Origin: Phoronis pallida
Taxonomy: Eukaryota; Phoronida; Phoronidae
DNA length: 12,234 bases
Assembly (NCBI GenBank): GCA_028565715.1
Contig: JAOXYC010190133.1
Coordinates: 1 to 12,234 of the forward strand
Direction of reading: 5' to 3'
Positions 1 through 6,892 of this stretch are shown piece after piece. Position numbers and translations under genes: made by a program. The first letter of the stretch is position 1. Each line of letters starts with the position of its first letter. Under the pieces are notes generated by a model. The model was not told where the DNA came from, did not search any database, and saw only the letters and a program-made list of their open reading frames with translations.

Positions 1-621
1 TATCAAACTTTCTTCTTGTTTTGAAATAAAAAATGAATTGAATTAAATGTACATGTACATGAAAACAAATTCACAAGAAAATCAAATTTTGCGGCATAGC
101 CTTAGTGGTTGGGTGCTAAAGTGTTTATGCACAGTGTCTACCTTCTGTTGTCATGGAAACAGTTTTTAGAAATTTAATTCAATAATTTGTCGAACACAAA
201 CTTTGTAATTCAGAAACTAAATTAAAAATTCCAATTGCTTCTTTTTACCAATCATTTGAAAAGTTCCGTAGCCATAAGTTTTAAAAAGTGTCTGGAAATA
301 ACGGTTACCATTCACCGTTACTACATAAGAAACAAGATCTACAGGAATCTGGTTCCTATTAGGAAAATGACTTGATAATAAATACAATTTTATCAGTCTG
401 ATTATCATATTTGTTTAACACATGGACACCATCTTCTTCGCGGCATGAATTCATTTTGATAACATACTCTTGGTGTGAATTGAAAATTTGATTTTTACAT
501 TGCGTACTCACTTGATCCTGACCATACGTCAGAGGCGTAAAGTTACTTTTTCAGAGAAAATTTCCTTAAAATGATATTTGTTTTTCATACTTTTTCTCGA
601 TTCTGGAAAGATTCAAGTTTT

Positions 622-693
622 ATACTTTTTCGGAATATTGGACCCGGTCTCTATTCAAAAATAGAGACCGGGTCCAATATTCGGAAAAAGTAT
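622..693. repeat. near-perfect hairpin, 34-bp arms
   Basis: The left arm (622–655) and right arm (660–693) are reverse complements with one mismatch (GG against CG near the ends TACTTTTTC). They are separated by a 4-base CAAA loop. The arm core reads GACCCGGTCTCTATT. With a 3-base gap the pairing continues a few bases outward (TTTTAT / ATAAAA). An extra direct copy of CATACTTTTTC lies upstream at 586–596. No target-site duplication is clear. It could be a foldback repeat, a template-switch palindrome or a small-RNA hairpin. Confidence 0.85.
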
Positions 694-712
694 GATAAAA
701 ATATAAGATTGG

Positions 713-929
713 ACGCTCTATTCAACGATGCAAGCCGAATTGAATGAAGGATGTACATGTAGATAACTCATGTCAAACAATCTTTTATGGTTGAATGAAT
801 GAATAACATTATTATTTGTTTTCTATGATATCTAAGTAGAACATTGACATTGAATCCAAGAATTGGGGATCATTATCTATTGCACGGTAAAATTACTTTT
901 CAACGTCAAGTAGGCGTTGAATAGAGCGT
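713..929. repeat. spaced inverted repeat
   Basis: ACGCTCTATTCAACG at 713–727 returns as its exact reverse complement at 915–929, about 190 bases apart. Inside and just beyond, GGGGATCATT near 865 is mirrored by AATGATCCCC near 970. The nested arrangement suggests remnants of an old foldback or terminal-inverted-repeat element. The arms are short and the ends undefined, so the element type is not assigned. Confidence 0.45.
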
Positions 930-2668
930 TCATGTGATCATGCGACCAACAATCCTCGAATTAGATGTCAATGATCCCCGGGCAATGATCTAAGGTGTTA
1001 TATAAAGTCAAATTTTGCCATAACATCGACGAACGGTCCCCACAATTCCATACATGTGCAAAAGCATAACGCACAGAATACTAGCCTGTCTGCATTAATT
1101 AGAACCATGGTGTTGTTAATTCCTATAAGTGCCAAGTATTTAAAGAATAACATTGCTGTCGGCTTTTGGAATCCGGGATTAAAATAACAGCATCCATTTA
1201 TCAGCTAACTATTTTAACGCTCAGGGTAAATGAGTGAAGTAGGTTTGCATTCCCGGGGTTCTTCCGTCAGGATTGTTGAAATTAAGTGCTGTAGATTCGG
1301 TATGGTACGGGATTTTTGCCATAATGGTTTTGGTACCGGATTGGATCGAGCTTCGGCAATTTTTGGATTAAAAGAGTCGTTTATTTTAGATTAAGGTGGA
1401 TTAACTTATTATCGCTGAAAATTTTGTGAAAGAACTTTTTACGCTAATAAGTTAGAATCTTTCATGGGTTACTGAATGGTTTGTCGATAGGGTTATAATT
1501 TCAGCTTTTTGTCTTGGCAAGGGACACGTTGTAATTATTTTTTGACCTGAGGGCAGCACGTCTGTACTGTTCTATATCAATGAACCCCCCGCACTAAAGA
1601 CAGCTTGCAATTATAGTAAACGAGGATAATATCTCTGGATTGGTCAATTAGAGTGACGTTCACATACCTCCTGTCAGTAAAACTAATGCTTAAACACTCG
1701 GGATAACTAGATAACTGGAACATACACAAATCATGGAGTGTAGAATATAGAGTTGTCAAAAAGATTCACCGCCATTTTGGAACTATAATGATTACTTTGG
1801 GCATGTGATATCATGTCGCTGTACGTCGTAGTAATTGTGTCGCCTTGAAAATGCGCTTTGTTGGCAACATGACTAAACTGTTTTGCATGCAAGATGTCAG
1901 CGTATTTCAAAATCATTTATTTTCAACACAGTTGGACAAATGAACGGAATAAGCATTGCATTCCAATAACGTATTTAAGAATACGTGCAGTGAAAGAAAA
2001 TACGGTCTCAACTCAACATCTAATGCAAACACACCGACACAATGGCTAAGTCTGCGACACTTTGCCCAATGGCATTGTCACTGTGTCGATGCCACAAAAG
2101 TCACATTATTGCTTGTCGGCGACATAATGGTCCTTGACATACGTGTGCCATAAATTCATTTCTTGTCAACGTGTATCCATTGTGTCCACGGCAATTTGCC
2201 TATCCCGGCGATACGATGGCAACCCAGCAACTTAAACCAAGGAAAATAACCGCGAGAAAAATTCAACTCACCTTTTGTCGAGATAAGTGATCGACAACCA
2301 CTAATTGGTTACCACAGATCAATTTTGGTATCAAAATAAAAATTGATGACTTGAAAAATCTGAATTAACCTAAAGTATATATTGGTCATAATGGTGGATG
2401 ATATGGCCCGGCAATTGCCATGCCAGATGGAACGTACATATAGTCTCGTGGTGAATATAGTTTCGGGCAACGCTGTATTTCATGTGAACATGTGCGTACT
2501 CATTCGGGATAGATAGTTAGACCAAAAATGAAAAGTAGAACGGAGCGGTAATTGTCGGAAATATTTTCTTTTGCATACTGAGGACGAACATGACTTTATT
2601 TTTGCTCGCGACTCTGGTTCACGATTTGGTAACTTAAAGTAACCTCAGACATTCTGCCACAATTTCCA

Positions 2669-3583
2669 ATGGAGTGCTCTGGATTAAAACAGCTGATGGT
2701 TTGGTGTATTTTTCTCTCGTTGATTACTTTAACGGCAGCCAAAGAGGCTATCCCAAAAGATATAGGGATTGTCGAGGACGCATTTTCTCTTAGTAACAAA
2801 AACAATGAGCTACAAACAGCCTTTGGAGTACACACGTTTGTTCAACTCACCCACAAGGACGTTGTTACAATAGTTGTTGGTGGGGAGGCTATTTTATTGC
2901 CAGGAACAAATGTGAAGTTAGTGTGTCCATTGGGTACAGGAAGTTATCATGCGGTGGGCTGGAAAAGAAATGGAGATTGGATTTTTAAAGATAATAGTGG
3001 AAATTTGCTGAATTCAGATATTGTGGATTTGAGAAAGCGAAGATTTGTTGCATACGGTAACAATATGTTGAGTATTGTAAAAGCAGGATTCGGAGATGAG
3101 GGACTCTATGTGTGCACTTTTGGAAGCAAAGATGCTAAAATTAAACTGAAGTTTCACTCAAACGAAGAGGCTCAAAAATTATACAATGACCGAGTTGTTG
3201 AATTTCCCACACATACAAGGAAAAGGCGAGATGTGATTGTTGACAAGGAGCAGAGAGCAAATGAAGTGTTCCTCAACACAGAAGAAGAGAAGCACGTGGT
3301 ATCTGCTTCTACAGATGGATTTTGGGATGATTCATATGACTACACGTATGTCCCGTACAGGTTTATAATGTCTGAATGGAGCCAATGCTCAGCAAATGGC
3401 TGCCAGGGTGTAGGGTTCCAGAGACGGAACGCGTCATGCGAAGTCATCTATGACTGGTACTTTAGGAAGCTGGAAGAACAAATGTGCGTAAGTCATGGCA
3501 TTGATAAACCCGAGCACGAACGGAAATGCAACGAAGATACCCGAGCTGAGTGTCCAAAGTGGAGAGTGGGCGACTGGTCGGAG
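2669..3583 (+). CDS. exon 1: signal peptide, Ig domain, TSR1
   Basis: This exon encodes residues 1–305 and ends at the donor GAG|GTAAGT. It carries the hydrophobic signal segment (10–24), the Ig domain (about 70–165), the RKRR|D site, an acidic tyrosine-rich linker (DDSYDYTYVPY, 220–230), all of TSR1 and the start of TSR2 up to W-S-E. Reading past the donor gives only 17 more codons before a stop, so the splice is needed to complete TSR2. Confidence 0.93.
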
Positions 3584-5815
3584 GTAAGTGTGATTATATC
3601 GATGTCGGTATCTAGTGTTCTGCAACTCAACCATTGAGGGCATTTTAAGTAAAGATACTGTTTTTGGTACAAGCCATCGACTTTGGAAGATTACCAACCA
3701 TGCAGTGACCGGGGGTGTCCCTGTAGACGTGACTATTTGTGATAAGATTTTCAAAAAATCAAGGTTCAAATAATGTGAAAGACACACTTTACGCTCTTTA
3801 AATTCAAATAATATGAAAGACACCATTTACGCCTTAAATAGTGTGTTAAATTTAACACACACTAGTAGGCCTATTAAGAAAGCTTGCATTATATAAGCTT
3901 ATTAAAAGGAAATCAGCGCACCTTCAAAATCGTAAAACAACCTTTTCGGAGATCAACACAAATTAAGGCAACGCATATTTGTACAAATGTAGATTATTTC
4001 AACCATCACGCGCGTATGATAAAAAGATGTTGCATTTTTATCTGAGGAGTTGCCGTAGCCCTCTAAAATGTCCTTGTTAATCAGTGTTCGTTTTATCTAA
4101 AGGAAGTTCAACTATGTCTACTTGAAAATACGGAGTTCTTGACATTCATTTATTTGCAGTGTTCAACAACTCAGTGCATCAAAACTGGTGTTGCTGTTAC
4201 TGAAAGACAAGTGAGTTGTACGCTAGAAGGAGACATCTTGCCTGATGGAAAATGTGGATTGAGTCCTAAACCAGACACTAGACGTCGCTGCTCCCACTCC
4301 AGTTGTCACGCGGAATGGTCTACTGGTGTGTGGTCAGGGGTAAGCATGGTTTGATGAAATCTGGTATCAGTGACGTCATCGTTCTGAATGCGGATTGAAG
4401 TCGGACTTTGAAACATGAAAAAATTCACTTTTGAAATCGAAATCCATAAATTGATTTGCTCTTCAATCTGTAACCAATTTTAGCTGTATCTCGAGCCGAA
4501 AGACACCAATGTACAACAACGCCGATACTTTTTGGTGCATACATCTAACACGCCGACGGACAAAACAGTTTCCATTGTCATATCTCATTTAAACCTAGTA
4601 GTTTATTGGCCGAACTCCTCTAGCTGGACTTGATTTGATAATGGTGTTAATCAACAAAGACAATAGCGAAAGGGGATGATTTAAATAGTCTGACACATTC
4701 GCGATTTGGTATAATGGGGTGACTTTATAAATTGTGAGGTTGAAAGATAATGATCTTTTTCTTGCAGTGTTCTCGCAGTTGTGGCGGTGAGGGTGTCCGC
4801 CTCCGTCTCATCCAATGTCGCTGGAAACATAACTCTTCTCTAGCCTTTGTCAATCAGTGTTCAGGAGAACAACCCAATTCTGTCATCACGTGCGCAACGC
4901 CACCGTGTGACGAAGAAGGTAAACGTCGTAAGAAATTATAGAAGAAGTCTTAAAGTTACTGTAGCTACGTTTCAAAATTTGCCAACCTATTTCGCTTTAT
5001 GTATAGTCGGGTCAAATAAACTGTTGAACATACAATGTAGACTTCTGACTATGAACTGAAAATATGAAACAGTAGCCGGCTTTTCTTCAAATGTTCTCTA
5101 AAAAAAACTCACCAATTCTTCAATTACTTTTGACTACATGTACATTCAAAATTCAAAAGTTTTGTTGAATACCACCGTAATTATGTTTTCTAAGATAACC
5201 AAAAGTTTTTAAACTATGATTTCAAACTTTTAAACTTTGTATATCAAAGGTAGTTACCTTGTCAGAGTCCAGTGTTTTGAGCATGAAGAGCCGACGAAGT
5301 GACCGCGATGGTCACGAAAGCTCTTCATGCTCAAAACACTGGACTCTGACAAGGTAACTACCTTTGATATTCAACTTAACAGAGTCGGATATGAACATTC
5401 ATGCGACTTTTAAACTTTGGTGTTTTTTTCAGAGTGTAATGATCTTTCGAACTACTGTAACCTGGCCGTACGTCTACACATGTGCAGATTCAGTCATTTC
5501 CGCCAGAGATGTTGCCGGTCATGCAAAGGTTACGTCCAGCAACCTTCCGAACCCCAACTAAGGAACAGTATTACTCCGCGTCGTACCACCGTGGTCCACA
5601 ATCGCCGCATTACACAAGCACGTACAGTGAGACCACCAGCACCGTCCAGGTACTCGACGCCGTCAAGTCGTGGGACGCCGTTTGGGCGGTTTTCAAATAG
5701 GAATTACAGACAGTTATCGACACAGTATGGAAACAGTCGTGGTCGTAGTTTTGTTCAACCAGACCCGAGAAACTTACGTTTAAATGACGTCACATTAAGG
5801 CGTTTGCGATTTTAA
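2669..5815 (+). CDS. secreted Ig–TSR×3–PLAC protein, ADAMTS-like
   Basis: Four exons, 2669–3583, 4160–4339, 4768–4918 and 5433–5815, join at GT–AG introns in phases 0, 0 and 1 to give 542 residues. The start is the first Met after an in-frame stop at 2630. Domains in order: signal peptide (1–24, cleavage likely after TAA); Ig domain with C86, W98 and the D143-x-G-x-Y-x-C149 motif; furin-type site RKRR at 184–187; TSR1 from W237; TSR2 with first Cys C306; TSR3 with first Cys C366; PLAC 417–446 with six cysteines; Arg-rich tail 447–542. Each TSR has six cysteines. Sequons NAS (TSR1) and NSS (TSR3) are present. Ig, TSRs and terminal PLAC match the C-terminal part of ADAMTSL1/3-type matrix proteins, but the usual N-terminal TSR, Cys-rich and spacer modules are absent. 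A role in extracellular matrix is inferred from family. Orthology to one named ADAMTSL gene is not claimed. Confidence 0.92.
3765..3840. repeat. 38-bp tandem duplication in intron 1
   Basis: Two adjoining copies, 3765–3802 and 3803–3840, both begin TTCAAATAAT(G/A)TGAAAGACAC and continue with a TTTACGC block. They differ at a few bases and one small offset, so the duplication is recent but not new. The second copy abuts the palindrome at 3841–3860. Confidence 0.85.
3841..3860. repeat. 20-bp perfect palindrome
   Basis: GTGTGTTAAA is followed directly by its reverse complement with no loop. It lies in intron 1 of the secreted-protein gene, immediately after the 38-bp tandem repeat and six bases before a TAGGCCTA palindrome. 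No function can be assigned. Confidence 0.85.
3866..3873. repeat. TAGGCCTA palindrome
   Basis: This is one of three copies of this 8-bp palindrome in the window (also 6405–6412 and 6670–6677). All three are noncoding. Such over-use is noted separately as a finding. Confidence 0.7.
4160..4339 (+). CDS. exon 2: TSR2
   Basis: The acceptor TTTGCAG precedes TGT, the first cysteine of TSR2 (C306). The exon is exactly 60 codons and ends in W-S-G before the donor GTAAGC, just ahead of the first cysteine of TSR3. It holds the six TSR2 cysteines, and both flanking introns are phase 0. The exon could therefore be skipped without breaking the frame, which would fuse the start of TSR2 to TSR3. Confidence 0.93.
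4768..4918 (+). CDS. exon 3: TSR3
   Basis: The acceptor CTTGCAG is followed by TGT (C366). The exon encodes 50 codons plus one base and ends at GAAGAAG|GTAAAC in phase 1. The TSR begins CSRSCGGEG. The CxxSCG part resembles the O-fucosylation site of TSRs, but the spacing to the next Gly is one residue longer than the usual CxxS/TCxxG. An N-glycosylation sequon NSS lies in the middle. Confidence 0.92.
5241..5370. repeat. 130-bp intronic palindrome, perfect 51-bp arms
   Basis: Bases 5241–5291 and 5320–5370 are exact reverse complements over 51 bp, with termini ATATCAAAGG and CCTTTGATAT. The 28-base centre contains a second small hairpin, GTGACC at 5299–5304 pairing with GGTCAC at 5310–5315 around GCGAT. 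The structure lies in the last intron of the secreted-protein gene, 62 bases before the exon 4 acceptor. No target-site duplication is visible. It may be a foldback element or a recent inverted duplication; if transcribed it would form a long double-stranded hairpin. Confidence 0.93.
5433..5815 (+). CDS. exon 4: PLAC domain and basic tail
   Basis: A T-rich tract ending TTTTTTTCAG precedes the exon. Its first two bases complete a Glu codon, and the next residue is the first PLAC cysteine. The cysteine pattern C-x6-C-x8-C-x8-C-C-x2-C (417, 424, 433, 442, 443, 446) is the PLAC signature. It is followed by 96 residues without cysteine, containing 19 Arg and 3 acidic residues. The stop is TAA at 5813–5815. 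Confidence 0.92.
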
Positions 5816-6822
5816 ATTTCATCATTGATAGCAACAAAAATCAGTTACGTTTTTTGATCATAGGTGAACTGTTCACATGCACAATGACATTTAAAAAAAA
5901 ATCACACATTGATAACAAGATTACGCATTGTATAACTGGTTTTAAAAGTTACAATTAAGCACAGAGGTCTAGTTTGTGCATGAAAGCTAGATTGAAAACA
6001 CCAAAGGGACAACTTAAAAAAAAAAAAAAATTAAGCTCGTTCCAAAAATTGTGGGTTAAAAGGTGAGTATTTTTTAGCACAAACTGCGGGTCGATTTTAC
6101 GGTGCCCAAAAGGACCAATTTTAAAGGGAGACCCCGCAGAAAGTCCCCAAGTTAGAGAACAGGAAACACAACACCCGCAAAAGTCTCAGTTTATAGAACA
6201 TAGCAAGGAGAAAGATGAACAAAATCACATGCAATATGGGGCAGGGGTTGGAAATCTTGCCTATTGTCATTTTGTAGTGGTGACGAGTAGGACTACAACT
6301 TTTTGGAGAGTGACCAAATGAGCTAACGCTGCGGATTTTTTTCCAAGACCAAAATTAAGTAACATTGTTTTGTTTTAACAATTAGAATTGCATAATTGGG
6401 CATGTAGGCCTATGCGGGCAATTTGACCAACAGAAAAATCACGAGGTGACTGCTAAGGGGCATGCACTTTCATGGGCGCAAATAGTATATTCGCTAATAT
6501 TAAAGTTTTGTTTTAACATTATATCTTTTAACCTTCATAAACAAATATGATTCCATTTTTTTTTAAAGCACCATTTGCGCTTAGTTACGAGGTATCAATG
6601 TTACTTTATGAGACCCATTTGATCACTAAACTATGACACACAACCCTAAATTTGTTTGAACCAATACAGTAGGCCTACGTAACAGGTTTACGAAACAAAT
6701 CCACTAAACGCAATAACAATTGATTACGTCATCCATATCAACACAACAATGCTTCAGTGAAAAGTGGTACAATAATTGTCAATAGATTTGTAAGTTTTAA
6801 TAGAGTAAAGTTTTTTTTGAAA
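5816..6822. other. intergenic stretch and probable 3' UTR
   Basis: No coding sequence is supported between the secreted-protein stop and the next candidate start. There is no AATAAA. The only reasonable poly(A) signal for the upstream gene is ATTAAA at 6499–6504, followed by a GT-rich tract. A run of about 15 A lies near 6016–6030, and two TAGGCCTA palindromes lie at 6405 and 6670. Confidence 0.5.
6499..6504 (+). promoter_or_regulatory. possible poly(A) signal ATTAAA
   Basis: ATTAAA followed by GTTTTGTTTT is the only poly(A)-like hexamer with a GT-rich downstream element that I find after the stop at 5815. It would give a 3' untranslated region of about 690 bases. The assignment is weak because such hexamers are common in AT-rich DNA. 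Confidence 0.25.
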
Positions 6823-6892
6823 ATGGACAAGACACCATCATCCGACAGTGTCAATGCGACAGATAGTGATTTTTTCGCGGCCGAACCAAAAG
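6823..6892 (+). CDS. candidate exon 1 of small membrane protein
   Basis: The exon encodes 23 residues plus one base, MDKTPSSDSVNATD onward, ending at AAAG|GTAGGA. The phase-1 end joins the GA at the start of the 8113 exon to make Gly without a stop. There is no homology evidence. The exon is short and could be a chance open stretch. Confidence 0.42.

Larger units (their letters stand above)
1..2668. other. gene-free left flank, AT-rich
   Basis: I see no convincing coding exon here on either strand. Open stretches are at most about 65 codons, have no recognisable domain, and lack a splice context that would join them. The region holds a strong hairpin at 622–693 and weaker inverted repeats between about 713 and 980. 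A TATA-like TATATAAAG lies at 999–1007, but nothing ties it to a transcript. The rightmost few hundred bases should include the promoter and 5' untranslated region of the secreted-protein gene starting at 2669, though no promoter element can be assigned. Confidence 0.6.

Noticed and set aside
90-160. A-box-like TAGCCTTAGTGGTTGG, possible SINE head
   Set aside because: No B box follows at the right distance and no arms pair, so a tRNA origin is unsupported.
999-1007. TATATAAAG resembling a TATA box
   Set aside because: It is 1.66 kb upstream of the nearest start codon, and no 5' noncoding exon with a donor could be tied to it. Such strings are common in AT-rich DNA.
1956-2153. 65-codon + open frame
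   Set aside because: No domain, no signal or membrane segment and no clear splice links. The length is expected by chance.
2596-2835. 79-codon minus-strand open frame
   Set aside because: It is antisense to the signal-peptide region of the real gene and has no independent support.
3434-3826. 130-codon minus-strand open frame
   Set aside because: It runs antisense across exon 1 of the Ig–TSR gene and into its intron, with no domain or splice logic. It is a shadow of the real coding strand.
5241-5370. CRISPR or prokaryotic terminator-like hairpin
   Set aside because: It is inside a eukaryotic intron and has no repeat–spacer pattern. The structure is a long inverted repeat only.
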